64,000 nt of DNA from Phycicoccus sonneratiae (GTDB lineage: Bacteria > Actinomycetota > Actinomycetes > Actinomycetales > Dermatophilaceae): positions 309,521-373,520 of the forward strand of contig NZ_JAFDVD010000007.1 of assembly GCF_016887965.1 (NCBI RefSeq), in the 5' to 3' direction. The position numbers were made by a program, and so were the translations under genes. This document shows positions 49,966 through 60,368 of this stretch, piece by piece (the first letter of the stretch is position 1; every line of letters starts with the position of its first letter). The notes beneath the pieces were generated by a model that was given only the letters and a program-made list of their open reading frames with translations, was not told the origin of the DNA and made no database searches.

Positions 49966-51661
49966 CCTCCTCGGCCACGTGCGTCGCGGCGGTCCCGGCC
50001 CGCCACGTGCGGTACCCGCCGTCGAGGTTGCGCACCTCACGGCCGTGCTGGGCGAGCAGCCGGGCGGCGACGTAGCCACGCAGCCCGACCTCGCAGTGCA
50101 CGACGAGGGGCCCGTCCGGCAGCTCGTCCATCCGGGCCCGCAGGTCGTCGACGGGGACGTTGACCCCGCCGGGGATCGGACGGGCCGCGTGCTCGGCCGG
50201 GCTGCGGACGTCGACGAGGGTGGCCCCGGCGGCGAGCGCGGCGCCCAGCTCGTGCCACTGGACGGTCTCGACGTCACCGTCGGCGACGGCCCGGTCGACC
50301 CAGCCGAGCATGTTCACCGGGTCCTTGGCGGACCCGAACTGCGGGGCGTAGGCGAGCTCGAGGTCGGCGAGCTCGCCGGCCGTCAGGCCCCCGGTCATCG
50401 CCGTGGCGATGACGTCGATCCGCTTGTCGATGCCGTCGCGGCCGACGGCCTGGGCGCCGAGGATCGCGTCGGTGTCCGGGTCGACGAGCAGCTTGAGGGC
50501 GATCGTCTCGGCGCCGGGGTAGTACCCGGCGTGCGAGCCGGGGTGCGTGTGCAGGACCCGGTGCGGGCGGCCGGCGGCGCGCAGCCGCTTCTCGTTCCAC
50601 CCGACCGCTGCCGCGGCGACCCCGAAGACCCCGACGATCGCCGTGCCGAGCACCGGCCGGTCGGCGCCCGGCCGCCCGACGATGACGTCGGCGACGACCC
50701 GCCCCTGCCGGTTGGCGGTGTTGGCGAGCGGGACGAGGACCGACGAGGCGTCGAGCCCGTCGTGCTTCTCGACCGCGTCGCCGACCGCGAAGATCGCCGG
50801 GTCCGAGGTGCGCAGCTGCTCGTCGACGAGGATGCCCCCGCGTTCGCCGATGGCCAGCCCGGCCTCCTCCGCGAGCGCCCGCTCCGGGCGGACCCCGATG
50901 GCGGCCACGACGAGCCCGGCCGGCAGCGCCCGGCCGTCGGAGAGGTGGACGACGGGGACGCCGACCGCGGTGGCGACCGTCCCGTCGTCGAGCGTCGTCG
51001 CCGTGACGTGCGCCGGCTCGATGCGCTCGACCGAGGCGCCGAGGACCAGCTGCACGCCGGCGGCCCGCAGCGCGTCGTGCACCGGCTCGACCATCTCCGG
51101 GTCGAGCGGGGCCATCACCTGGTCGGTGGCCTCGACGAGCGTCACCGGGATGCCCCGGTGGACGAGGTTCTCGGCGACCTCGACCCCGATGAACCCTCCC
51201 CCGATGACGACCGCGGCCTCGACGTCGCGGGCAGCGGCGACGAGGTGGTCGAGGTCCTCGATGTCGCGCAGCGTGTGCGCCACGGACATCCCCGGGAGGT
51301 TCGGCACGACCGGCCGGGCCCCCGGCGAGAGGACGAGGGCGTCGTAGCCGAGCTCGAAGGACTCGTCGGTCGCGAGGTCGCGCACCGACACCCGCCGGTG
51401 CTCGCGGTCGATCGCGCGCACCTCGTGGTGCACGCGGACGTCGATGGCGAAGCGGGCCGCGAGCGACTCGGGCGTCTGGAGCAGCAGGGACGAGCGCTTC
51501 TCGATGACGCCGCCGAGGTGGTACGGCAGGCCGCAGTTGGCGAACGAGACGTGGCCGCTGCGCTCGAGGACGGTGATGGACGCCTCCTCGTCGAGACGGC
51601 GCAACCGGGTCGCCGCGGACATGCCACCGGCGACCCCTCCGACGACGACGATCCTTCGCAT
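49949..51661 (-). CDS. CoA-disulfide reductase/rhodanese fusion
   Basis: A 570-residue flavin disulfide reductase joined to a C-terminal rhodanese domain. FAD motif VVVGGVAGGMSAATRLRR at the N-terminus; single redox Cys43 in SFANCGLPYHLGG, as in CoA-disulfide reductases; NAD motif AVVIGGGFIGVEVAENL; second FAD motif FAVGDAVE. Rhodanese domain from about residue 465, active Cys in VVHCEVGLRGYVA (~521). Such fusions reduce CoA-persulfides or polysulfides. ATG at 51661. A CsoR/CstR-like palindrome 12 bases upstream suggests induction by reactive sulfur or metal. Confidence 0.92.
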   Translation of the reverse strand: MRRIVVVGGVAGGMSAATRLRRLDEEASITVLERSGHVSFANCGLPYHLGGVIEKRSSLLLQTPESLAARFAIDVRVHHEVRAIDREHRRVSVRDLATDESFELGYDALVLSPGARPVVPNLPGMSVAHTLRDIEDLDHLVAAARDVEAAVVIGGGFIGVEVAENLVHRGIPVTLVEATDQVMAPLDPEMVEPVHDALRAAGVQLVLGASVERIEPAHVTATTLDDGTVATAVGVPVVHLSDGRALPAGLVVAAIGVRPERALAEEAGLAIGERGGILVDEQLRTSDPAIFAVGDAVEKHDGLDASSVLVPLANTANRQGRVVADVIVGRPGADRPVLGTAIVGVFGVAAAAVGWNEKRLRAAGRPHRVLHTHPGSHAGYYPGAETIALKLLVDPDTDAILGAQAVGRDGIDKRIDVIATAMTGGLTAGELADLELAYAPQFGSAKDPVNMLGWVDRAVADGDVETVQWHELGAALAAGATLVDVRSPAEHAARPIPGGVNVPVDDLRARMDELPDGPLVVHCEVGLRGYVAARLLAQHGREVRNLDGGYRTWRAGTAATHVAEEVSAPA

Positions 51662-51672
51662 GCCGCCATCGT

Positions 51673-51688
51673 ATACCCCCGAGGGTAT
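51673..51688. promoter_or_regulatory. CsoR/CstR-like operator
   Basis: ATACCC-CCGA-GGGTAT, a 16-base dyad inside GTATACCCCCGAGGGTATC, lies 12 bases upstream of the rhodanese-fusion start codon. G/C-tract dyads flanked by AT/TA resemble operators of the CsoR/CstR/RcnR family, and CstR controls persulfide-detoxification genes of just this kind. No CsoR-family gene is in the window. Confidence 0.55.
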
Positions 51689-51713
51689 CGATGCAGACCG
51701 CTCTGGCCTGCGG

Positions 51714-52466
51714 TCAGCCCCGCCCGATGAGCCAGCCGACGACGAGGCCGATGACGCCGACGACGACGTACGGGGCATAGGTGCGCACGAGGACCGGGAG
51801 CACCGTGGCCCCGAGGTCGAGGGCGTCGTCGTCCGAGGTCGTCGGCGCCGGTCGGGGGGTGGGTCGCGGCGTCGGTGACGGTGTGGTCGCCGGCGCTGCG
51901 GCCGCGGCGTCCTCCACCTCGGGCGCCGGCACCGTCTCGGCCGGCTCGGTGACCGAGGGCTCGGCGGCCGCCGACTCCGTGACCGCCGACTCGGTGCCGC
52001 CGTGGTCCTCCGCCGCCTCCCCCGCGTGGGCGAGCTGGCTCTCGATGCAGCCGATGAACTGGCCGAGCAGCTTGTCCGAGACGTCCTGCATGACGCCGCG
52101 GCCGAACTGCGCGGGCTTGCCGGTGACCGCGAGGTCGGTGGTGACGTCGACCTTGGTGCCCGAGCCGTCGGGCGCCAGCTGGATGGTCACCGTCGCCCCG
52201 GCAGTGCCGTTGCCCCGCTTGTCCTTGCCCTTGGCCTCGATGACCGCGTGGTGCGACGAGTCGTCACGCTCGACGAAGTGACCGGTGCCGTTGTACTGCA
52301 ACGCGATCGGACCGAGCTTGACCTTCACCGTCCCCGCGAAGCCGTCCTCGGTCACCTCGGTGACCGTGGCACCCGGGAAGCACCCCCCGACCCGTTCGAG
52401 GTCCATGAAGGTGCGCCAGGTCGTGTCGACGTCGGCGGGGACGGTGAAGTCGTGCGTCAGCTGCAT
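51714..52466 (-). CDS. coxG: CoxG-family SRPBCC protein with C-terminal membrane anchor
   Basis: A 250-residue protein. Residues 1-145 are a CoxG/SRPBCC domain (CFPGATVTEVTEDGFAGTVK, KLGPIALQYNGTGHF, GRGVMQDVSDKLLGQF). A long Glu/Ala/Thr/Pro-rich linker (about 148-215) leads to a C-terminal transmembrane helix (about 228-247, YVVVGVIGLVVGWLIGRG). CoxG anchors CO dehydrogenase to the membrane in Oligotropha; the tail here would serve that role. Last gene of the cox cluster, seven bases after coxM. Confidence 0.9.
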   Translation of the reverse strand: MQLTHDFTVPADVDTTWRTFMDLERVGGCFPGATVTEVTEDGFAGTVKVKLGPIALQYNGTGHFVERDDSSHHAVIEAKGKDKRGNGTAGATVTIQLAPDGSGTKVDVTTDLAVTGKPAQFGRGVMQDVSDKLLGQFIGCIESQLAHAGEAAEDHGGTESAVTESAAAEPSVTEPAETVPAPEVEDAAAAAPATTPSPTPRPTPRPAPTTSDDDALDLGATVLPVLVRTYAPYVVVGVIGLVVGWLIGRG

Positions 52467-52473
52467 GCCGCGA

Positions 52474-53322
52474 TCAGCCCTCCATGGCCTTCTGCACCGC
52501 GCGCCGGGTGAGGACGGTCGCGAGGTGCCTGCGGTAGTCGGCGTCGCCGTTGAGGTCGCTCGGGGGGTTGGTCCCCTCGGCGGCCGCGGCGCACGCGTCG
52601 GCCAGGCCAGAGGCCGAGGACCCGACGAGCGCCTGCTCGACGGCGGTCGCCCGCAGCGGGGTGGAGCCCATGTTCGTCAGACCCACCCGGGCCTCGGCGA
52701 TCGAGCCGCCCTCGACCCGCACCGTCGCGGCGACCGCGACGATGGACCACTGGTGGGAGACGCGCACGAACTTCTCGTAGGCCGAGCCCCACCCGGTGTG
52801 CTTCGGGATGCGGATCTCGGTGAGGAGCTCGCCGTCGTCGACCGCGGTCTCGAAGAGGTCGCGGAAGAACTCGGCGGCCGGCACCGTGCGCTCCCCACCC
52901 GGGCCGACGACGACCATCGTCGCGTCGAGGGCGAGGACCGGGGCACCGACGTCGCCCGCCGGGTCGGCGTGCACGAGGGCGCCGCCGACGGTGCCGCGGT
53001 GGCGGATCTGCGGGTCGGCGACCGTCTCGACGGCCTTGGCCAGCAGCCCGGCGTGCTCGCGCACGAGCGCGTCGCCGACGACCTCGGCGTAGGGCGTCAT
53101 CGCACCGATGGCGACGTGGTCGCCGCCGTCGCGCACGCCGCGCAGCGCCTCGATCCGGCCGAGGTCGACGACCTTCTCCGGGGCGTTGAGGCGCATCCTG
53201 AGGATGGGCAGCAGCGACTGCCCGCCCGCGAGGACCTTGGCGTCGTCGCCGGCCTCGGCGAGGGCCGCGAGGGCGTCGTCGAGGCTCGTCGGGGCCACGT
53301 AGTCGAATGCTGCGGGGATCAC
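52474..53322 (-). CDS. coxM: Molybdenum hydroxylase FAD-binding subunit (CoxM-like)
   Basis: The 282-residue flavoprotein subunit of a xanthine-oxidase-family enzyme, moving electrons from the iron-sulfur subunit to an acceptor. FAD motifs AKVLAGGQSLLPILRMRL and RHRGTVGGALVHADPAGD are characteristic (AGGQS and TxGG). The C-terminal CoxM/CODH-flavoprotein domain follows. Start is GTG at 53322, overlapping coxL by four bases (GTGA); the frame upstream is a shadow of coxL. Confidence 0.94.
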   Translation of the reverse strand: MIPAAFDYVAPTSLDDALAALAEAGDDAKVLAGGQSLLPILRMRLNAPEKVVDLGRIEALRGVRDGGDHVAIGAMTPYAEVVGDALVREHAGLLAKAVETVADPQIRHRGTVGGALVHADPAGDVGAPVLALDATMVVVGPGGERTVPAAEFFRDLFETAVDDGELLTEIRIPKHTGWGSAYEKFVRVSHQWSIVAVAATVRVEGGSIAEARVGLTNMGSTPLRATAVEQALVGSSASGLADACAAAAEGTNPPSDLNGDADYRRHLATVLTRRAVQKAMEG

Positions 53323-55798
53323 TGCACCACTCCGTCCGTCGTGCCGGCCGCGGGATCCTGGTTGGGGGTCCCCTCGTCGAAGTGCGCCTGCTGCGCGGGT
53401 GTCGTCGCGGCGTCCTGCGTGCCACCGCCCGACCGGATGGCCTTCCACACCCGCTCGGGGGTGCACGGCATGAGGATGTCGTCGACCCCGAACTGGCGGA
53501 CCGCGTCGACGATGGCGTTGACCACCGCGGGTGTCGAGGCGATGGTGCCCGCCTCGCCGACTCCCTTGGTGCCGAGGCTGTTCGACGTCGCGGGCGAGGT
53601 CGTGTGGTCGGTGACGAAGCTGATCGTGTCGGCGGTCGTCGGGAGGGTGTAGTCGACGAACGAGCCGGACACGAGCGTGCCCTGGTCGTCGTACTCCGCG
53701 CCCTCCCAGAGCGCCTGCGCGATGCCCTGCACGAGGCCGCCGTGCACCTGGCCCTCGACGATGAGCGGGTTGATGATGTTGCCGATGTCGTCGACGCAGA
53801 CGTACTTGCGCATGCGCGTGGCGCCGGTCTCGGTGTCGACCTCCATCGCGCACAGGTGGGTGCCGTGCGGGAAGGAGAAGTTCACCGGGTCGAAGGTGGC
53901 GTCGGCGTCGATGCTCGGCTCCACGCCCTCGGGGTAGTTGTGCGCCGCGAAAGTGGCGAGCGCGACGTCGCCGATGCCGATGCCCTTGTCGGTGCCCTTG
54001 ACGGTGAACTGACCGGCGCTGAACTCGAGGTCGTCGACGCTGGCCTCGAGCAGGTGCGCCGCGATCGGCTTGGCCTTCTCGATGACCTTGTCGGCGGCCC
54101 GGACGAGCGCCTCGCCCCCGACGACGAGCGAGCGCGAGCCGTAGGTGTCCATGCCCTTGGGCGCGATCTGGGTGTCGCCGTGGAGGACCTCGACGCTGTC
54201 GAACGGCACACCGAGCCGGTCGGCGACGATCTGGCTCCACGCCGTCTCGTGGCCCTGGCCGTGCGCCGAGGCGCCGGTGACGACCTCGACGGTGCCGGTG
54301 GCGAGCATCCGGATGCTCGCCGACTCCCAGCCGCCCGCACCGTAGTTGAGCGAGCCGAGCACCCGGGAGGGGGCCAGGCCGCACATCTCGGTGAAGGTCG
54401 AGACGCCGATGCCGAGCTGGACCGGGTCGCCGGACTCGCGGCGCCGCTTCTGCTCCGCGCGCAGCTCGTCGTACCCGAAGAGCTCCTTGGCCCGGGCGGT
54501 GGCCGCCTCGTAGTTGCCGGAGTCGTAGGTCATCCCGGCCACGGTCGTGAACGGGAACTCGTCGTGCTTGATCCAGTTCTTCTCGCGGATCTCGAGCGGG
54601 TCGACCCCGACCTCGGCGGCGAGCTCGTCCATGAGCCGCTCGATGGCGTAGGTGGCCTCGGGCCGGCCGGCCCCGCGGTAGGCGTCGACCCACGTCTTGT
54701 TCGTGTAGTAGTTCGTCGTGTTGAACTGGTAGGCCGGGAACTTGTAGATGGCGTTGAACATCCACGCGCCGAGGACCGGGACGCCGCCGCCGACGAGCGC
54801 GGCGTAGGCGCCGAGGTCGGCGAGCAGCTCGACCTTGAGACCGGTGACCGTGCCGTCCTTCTCGGCCGTGAGCGTCAGCTTCTGCCACTGGTCGCGGCCG
54901 TGGTGCGCGGAGACCATCGTCTCGCTGCGGGTCTCGGTGTACTTGCACGGCTTGCCGAGCTTGCGGGCCACGGCGAGGGTGATGAACTCCTCGGGCGTCG
55001 ACTGCAGCTTGCCGCCGAAGCCGCCGCCCACGTCCGGGGCGATGACGCGGATCTTGCTCTCCGGCAGGCCGGTCGTGGCGGCGATGCAGAACCGCAGCAC
55101 GTGCGGGGCCTGGGTGGCGGTCCACATGACGACCTGCTCGCCGGTGGGGTCTACGACCGTGGAGCGCGGCTCCATGAACGCCGGGATGAGCCGCTGCTGG
55201 CGGTACTCGCGCTCGATGACGATGCCGCCCTCGCGGGCCCTGGCGATCGCCTCCTCGATGTCGCCGCCGGTGCCGCCGGCCTTGGAGTCGAGCTGCCAGA
55301 AGGCGCTCTTGTTCGTGCCGAGGTCGGGGTGCGCGAGCACCTCGTCGGTGGTCGCGGCCTTGAGGTCGAGGACCGCCGGTAGCTCCTCGTAGTCGACGTC
55401 GACGAGCTCGGCGGCGTCGCGGGCGGCGGCCGCGGTGCGGGCCACGACGACGGCGACGATCTCGCCGGCGTGGGCCACGCGCTCGAGCGGCATCGGGAGG
55501 TGGTCGGGGCTCTTCTGGTCGGGCGTGATCGGCCAGGCGGTGATGTTGACGCCCTGGATGTCCGCGATGTCGTGGCCGGTCATCACGGCGATGACGTTCG
55601 GCGCGCCCTTGGCCTCGGCGGTCTCGATGCCGTTGATCTTCGCGTGGGCGAACGGGCTGCGGACCATCGCGAGGTGGAGCATGCCCGGGAGCTGGATGTT
55701 GTCGGTCCAGCGGGTGCGGCCGGTGACGAGGCGCCGGTCCTCCTTGCGCCGGCGGGCGGTGCCGATCTCGGTGGTGGGACGGTCGTCGACGGCGGTCA

Positions 55799-55799
<1 letters not shown>
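53319..55799 (-). CDS. coxL: Molybdenum hydroxylase large subunit, form II CoxL-like
   Basis: The 826-residue catalytic subunit that binds molybdopterin cytosine dinucleotide. N-terminal hammerhead domain ends near residue 160. The molybdenum-domain motifs include VGGGFGGK (~262) and GASAHGQGHETAWSQ, with GTKGVGEAGTIASTPAVVNA near the C-terminus containing the catalytic Glu region. The active-site loop is DAYRGAGRPEATY (~366-378). AYRGAGR, not AYxCSFR, marks form II, whose substrate is often not CO. ATG at 55799 overlaps coxS by one base. Confidence 0.94.
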
Positions 55800-56275
<476 letters not shown>

Positions 56276-56420
56276 CCTTGACTCCTTCACGGGGGATCGG
56301 GCTCGTGAGCGTGATCTTGCTTCACCCATCCTCTGCGGACAAGGGTTTCGGCTGAACCACCCGAACGGAGGGGCCCGCGCCCCGGCCCCGGTCTTTCCGG
56401 GCAGGAAACCGCGACGGCCG

Positions 56421-57575
56421 TCAGACCGGCTCGGCGGCGACGTCCGCGTGGTGGTGGATGGGGCCGCCGACGTCCTGGAGGCGCGACCCGCGTCCACCCC
56501 ACTGGAGCGCGACGATCTCGGCGGCGATGGAGACGGCCGTCTCCTCCGGCGTGCGCGCCCCGAGGTCGAGCCCGATGGGGCTGGACAGCCGCTCCAGCTC
56601 GGCGTCGGTCATCCCCGCCTCGCGCAGCCGCTCGAGCCGGTCCTCGTGGGTGCGCCGGCTGCCCATCGCCCCGACGTAGGCGACGTCGGTCATCCGCAGG
56701 GCCACCTCGAGCACCGGCACGTCGAACTTCGGGTCGTGCGTGAGGACGCAGACGACGGTGCGCCCGTCGACCCGGCCCTCCTCGACCTCGGCGGCGAGGT
56801 ACTTGTGCGGCCACTCGACGACGACCTCGTCGGCGGCGGGGAAGCGGCTGTTCGTCGCGAAGACGGGGCGGGCGTCGCACACCGTCACCCGGTAGCCGAG
56901 GAAGGAACCGACGTGCGCGACGGCGGCGGCGAAGTCGATGGCGCCGAAGACGAGCATCCGCGGGCGCGGCGCGAAGGCGTTGACGAACACCCGCATCCCC
57001 TCGCCGCGGCGCTCGCCGTCCGGGCCGTAGGTGAGGGTCTCGGTGCGGCCGGCCGCGAGGAGGCCGCGGGCGTCGTCGGTGACGGCGCCGTCGGCCCGGG
57101 GCGAGCCGAGGCTGCCGGACACGGCGTCGGCGGCGTCCTCGGGGCGCACGACGAGGCGGCGGCCGAGCCAGGCGGGGTCCGGGTGGTCGATGACGGTGGC
57201 GACGGCGACCGGGCGGCCGTCGGCGACGTCGTCGGCGACCGCGCCGAGCTCGGGGAAGGTCTCCTGCGACACCGGCTCGACGAAGACGTCGAGGATGCCG
57301 CCGCAGGTGAGCCCCACGGCGAACGCGTCGTCGTCGGACACCCCGTACCGCTGGAGCACCGGCGAGCCGTCGCCGACGACCTCCTGCGAGAGCTCGTAGA
57401 CGGCGCCCTCGACGCAGCCGCCCGACACCGACCCCACGGCCTCGCCGCCGGGACCGACGAGCATCGAGGCGCCGGCCGGTCGTGGCGCGGAGCGGAAGGT
57501 CGCGACGACGGTGCCGACGCCGACCGTCTCGCCGGCGCGCCACCACCCCACCAGCTGGTCCAGGACGTCACGCAC
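56421..57575 (-). CDS. XdhC/CoxI-family molybdenum cofactor insertion protein
   Basis: A 384-residue XdhC/CoxI-type protein, a chaperone that binds, sulfurates or delivers the molybdenum cofactor to xanthine-oxidase-family enzymes. The N-terminal XdhC domain has [13 protein letters not shown] and [13 protein letters not shown] (conserved GGC and CGG); the C-terminal Rossmann domain has [20 protein letters not shown] and [15 protein letters not shown]. It overlaps the coxE-like gene by eight bases and precedes coxS by 145 bases. GTG start at 57575. Confidence 0.93.
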   Translation of the reverse strand: MRDVLDQLVGWWRAGETVGVGTVVATFRSAPRPAGASMLVGPGGEAVGSVSGGCVEGAVYELSQEVVGDGSPVLQRYGVSDDDAFAVGLTCGGILDVFVEPVSQETFPELGAVADDVADGRPVAVATVIDHPDPAWLGRRLVVRPEDAADAVSGSLGSPRADGAVTDDARGLLAAGRTETLTYGPDGERRGEGMRVFVNAFAPRPRMLVFGAIDFAAAVAHVGSFLGYRVTVCDARPVFATNSRFPAADEVVVEWPHKYLAAEVEEGRVDGRTVVCVLTHDPKFDVPVLEVALRMTDVAYVGAMGSRRTHEDRLERLREAGMTDAELERLSSPIGLDLGARTPEETAVSIAAEIVALQWGGRGSRLQDVGGPIHHHADVAAEPV

Positions 57576-58701
57576 GCGCGACCACCTCCACGAGTTCCTC
57601 GAACGCCGCCATCGAGTGCCCGGCGACGAAGTCGTCGACGTGCGGCAGCACCGCCATGATGCCCCCCTGCACGGGCTCGTAGCCCGCCCTGCCCCGGTGC
57701 GGGTTGACCCAGACGACCCGGTGGGCGACCGCGCGCAGCCGGCGCACCTGCTCGCCGAGCGCCTCGGGGGCCTCCCGCTCCCACCCGTCGCTGAAAACGA
57801 CGGCGACCGCGCCCCGGGCCATCCCGCGACGACCCCAGCGGTCGAGGAAGACCTTGAGCCCCTCGGCGAGCCGGGTGCCGCCGGACCAGTCGGGGATCGC
57901 CTCGCCGGCCGCGACGATCGCGCGGTCGGGGTCGCGCTGGTGCAGCGGCCGGGTGACGTGGGTGAGGCGCGTGCCCAGGGTGAACACCTCGGTGGGGACC
58001 CCCGCGGCGCAGTAGGTGTGGCACAACCGGATCAGCGAGTCGGCGTAGGCGCTCATCGACCCGGACACGTCGACGAGGAGCACGACCCGGCGGGGCCGGC
58101 TGCCCCGGTGCCGCCACGCGACCTCGCCCGGCTCGCCCATCCGCCGCAGCATCGCCCGCAGCGTGCGGTGGGCGTCGACCGTGCCGCGGGGGGATGCCTC
58201 CCAGCGGTGCGCCCGCCGCATCGGGGCGCGCGGGCGCAGGCGTCCGAAGAGGCGGGCCAGCTCCTCGCGCTCGCGGCGGGTCAAGGTGGCGACGTCGCGG
58301 TGCCGCAGGACCTCGGTGGCCGAGGCCCGGGCACGGACGTCCTCGGGGTCCCCCTCCTCCCCCGCGGTGCCACCCTCGGCCTCGAGCGAGGCCTGCGGGG
58401 TGACCCGGGGCAGCGGGTCGCGGGCCTTGGTGCCGGCGCGGGTGCCGCCGAACCACTCCGCGAAGACGAGGTCGTGGCGCTCGAGGTCGGCCGGCGACGC
58501 GCAGAGGGTGGCCCGGCCCGCGTGGTAGACCGCGACCGCGTCGTCGAGCCCGACCGCGGCGACCGCCTCGAGGTAGGTGCGCTCGCGGTCGGCCGTCACG
58601 TGCACGCCGGCGGCGCGCAGGGTCCGGGCGAACCCGAGGAGGACCTCCTCCGGCGGGCGGACGTGCTCGGCGGCGTCGAGGCGGTGCTGGACGGTGCTCA
58701 C
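57568..58701 (-). CDS. coxE: VWA-domain protein, CoxE family
   Basis: A 377-residue CoxE protein. The C-terminal von Willebrand A domain carries the MIDAS motif LLVDVSGSMSAYADS (DxSxS), with the second loop in GGTRLAEGL and the third in VVFSDGWERE. CoxE works with the MoxR-type ATPase CoxD to mature the active site (in the CO dehydrogenase case, the Mo-S-Cu cluster). GTG at 58701, 13 bases after moxR. Form II enzymes lack the copper Cys, so its role here is probably general assembly. Confidence 0.93.
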   Translation of the reverse strand: MSTVQHRLDAAEHVRPPEEVLLGFARTLRAAGVHVTADRERTYLEAVAAVGLDDAVAVYHAGRATLCASPADLERHDLVFAEWFGGTRAGTKARDPLPRVTPQASLEAEGGTAGEEGDPEDVRARASATEVLRHRDVATLTRREREELARLFGRLRPRAPMRRAHRWEASPRGTVDAHRTLRAMLRRMGEPGEVAWRHRGSRPRRVVLLVDVSGSMSAYADSLIRLCHTYCAAGVPTEVFTLGTRLTHVTRPLHQRDPDRAIVAAGEAIPDWSGGTRLAEGLKVFLDRWGRRGMARGAVAVVFSDGWEREAPEALGEQVRRLRAVAHRVVWVNPHRGRAGYEPVQGGIMAVLPHVDDFVAGHSMAAFEELVEVVARA

Positions 58702-58714
58702 GGTCGCGTCCGGG

Positions 58715-59605
58715 TCAGGGGGTGAGCATGACGTCGAGGGCGCGCTTGACCCGCTCGGCGTCCTCGCGGTACTTGACGGCGACACCGAGCGTGGCCGCCG
58801 CGGTCTCGGTGTCGAGGGTGCGGGTGCCGAGCTCGTGGAGGGCCCGCGCCCAGTCGAGCGTCTCGGCGACGCCGGGGGGCTTGAGCATCTCGCGGTCCTC
58901 ACGGATGGCGTGGACCGCGCGGACGACCTGCGCCGCAAGCGCTTCCGGCACCTCGGGGGCACGGGTGCGGACGATGGCCAGCTCGCGGTCGATGCCGGGG
59001 TGCTCGAGCCAGTGGTAGAGGCAGCGCCGCTTGAGGGCGTCGTGCAGCTCGCGGGTGCGGTTGGAGGTGAGGACGACGACCGGCGGGGTCGCGGCCTGCA
59101 CCGGCCCGAGCTCGGGGATGGTCACCTGCCAGGTCGAGAGCACCTCGAGGAGGAAGGCCTCGAACTCGTCGTCGGCGCGGTCGACCTCGTCGACGAGGAG
59201 CACGGCGGGCGCCTCGCGCAGCGCCCGCAGCACCGGGCGGGAGAGGAGGAAGCGCTCGTCGAAGAGGTCGGCCTCGAGCTCGCGGACGTCGCGCGCGCCG
59301 CCCTCGACGGCCTCGAGTGCGCGGACGTGGAGGATCTGGCGGGGGAAGTCCCAGTCGTAGAGCGCCTGGCTCGCGTCGATGCCCTCGTAGCACTGGAGCC
59401 GGATGAGCGGCAGGTCCATCGTCTCGGCGAGCGCCTCGGCGAGGGCGGTCTTCCCGGTGCCGGGCTCGCCCTCCATGAGCAGCGGGCGGCCGAGGCGCAG
59501 GGACAGCCACGTGACCGTCGCGAGGGCGTCGTCGGTGAGGTAGCCGGCCCCGCCGAGGGCGCTCGCGAGGTCGGCGGCCGAGTCGAACGTCGTCCGGGGG
59601 TCCAT
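58715..59605 (-). CDS. moxR: MoxR-family AAA+ ATPase (CoxD-like)
   Basis: A 296-residue AAA+ ATPase. Walker A GEPGTGKTALAEAL near residues 45-58, Walker B AVLLVDEVDRAD, sensor-1 VLTSNRTRE and the arginine-finger region KRRCLYHWLEHP are all intact. MoxR/CoxD proteins remodel or mature metalloenzymes with a VWA partner, which here is the next gene. ATG at 59605; the N-terminal frame extension is spurious. It is 44 bases after the DUF202 genes. Confidence 0.93.
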   Translation of the reverse strand: MDPRTTFDSAADLASALGGAGYLTDDALATVTWLSLRLGRPLLMEGEPGTGKTALAEALAETMDLPLIRLQCYEGIDASQALYDWDFPRQILHVRALEAVEGGARDVRELEADLFDERFLLSRPVLRALREAPAVLLVDEVDRADDEFEAFLLEVLSTWQVTIPELGPVQAATPPVVVLTSNRTRELHDALKRRCLYHWLEHPGIDRELAIVRTRAPEVPEALAAQVVRAVHAIREDREMLKPPGVAETLDWARALHELGTRTLDTETAAATLGVAVKYREDAERVKRALDVMLTP

Positions 59606-59649
59606 GGCGACAGCATCACCCACGACGGGCCGCTGTGGAAGGACGACGG

Positions 59650-59988
59650 TCACACGAGCGCGGCGACGGCGAGGGCGAGCTCGCCGACGCCGATGGCCAT
59701 GACGACGACCGCGACGGCGGCGACGACCCGGCCGTCGCGCAGCACCCAGAACCGTGGGTCGTCGGGATGGGCGACGCCGATGCGCCTCTGCCGCAACGTG
59801 TCCGCGACCACGTAGGTGGCGAGGGCGGCGACGAGGACGGTCGGCAGGGCGACCGACGGCCCGAGGGTCGGCAGGGCCAGCCGGCCGACCGTGAAGGCGG
59901 CGACGACGAGCGCGAGCCCGGTGCGGCGCCACGCGAGGGTCGTGCGCTCCTGCTGGGCGCCGGGGTCGCGGACGACGTGCTCGCTCAT
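59650..59988 (-). CDS. DUF202 membrane protein (copy 1)
   Basis: A 112-residue protein of the DUF202/YidH family with three transmembrane helices (about 24-43, 48-66, 88-108). The family signature ERTTLAWRRTGLALV is clear. The ATG at 59988 overlaps the stop of the other DUF202 gene (ATGA), so the two likely form a complex. No function is established for them; both sit inside the cox-type cluster. Confidence 0.85.
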   Translation of the reverse strand: MSEHVVRDPGAQQERTTLAWRRTGLALVVAAFTVGRLALPTLGPSVALPTVLVAALATYVVADTLRQRRIGVAHPDDPRFWVLRDGRVVAAVAVVVMAIGVGELALAVAALV

Positions 59989-60368
59989 CCGGCGCCCCTC
60001 GTGAGGCTCGCGACGGCGAGCGCGAGCCCGGTGACTCCGAGCGCCACGAGGACGACGACCATCGCCGGGTTGCCGGGCAGCGGCCGCCCCTCGCGCATCG
60101 CCCGCTCGACGCGCGCCCAGCTCCACCAGGCCGCTCCGGCGACGAGCGTGCCGGCCACGGCGAGCAGGGCGGCGAGGAGGGCCTGGAGGGTGTCGGGCAG
60201 CGGCAGGTCGAGGGCGTCGAGCGCGGCGGCGCCCGCGAGCAGGGCCAGCCCGGTGCGCGCCCAGGCGAGGAACGTGCGTTCGTTGGCGAGCGAGAAGCGG
60301 GGGTCGGGGTCGGTGCCGTGGTCGTAGACGCGCCGGGGCCAGCGTCGCGGGGTGGGTGGCTCGGTCAC
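59985..60368 (-). CDS. DUF202 membrane protein (copy 2)
   Basis: A 127-residue DUF202 protein with signature ANERTFLAWARTGLALLAGA and three hydrophobic helices (about 41-57, 63-83, 104-122). The first ~25 residues are cytoplasmic and basic (VTEPPTPRRWPRRVYDHG). GTG at 60368 overlaps the MocA-like gene stop by four bases; its own stop overlaps copy 1. A two-gene DUF202 arrangement is common. Confidence 0.85.
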   Translation of the reverse strand: MTEPPTPRRWPRRVYDHGTDPDPRFSLANERTFLAWARTGLALLAGAAALDALDLPLPDTLQALLAALLAVAGTLVAGAAWWSWARVERAMREGRPLPGNPAMVVVLVALGVTGLALAVASLTRGAG

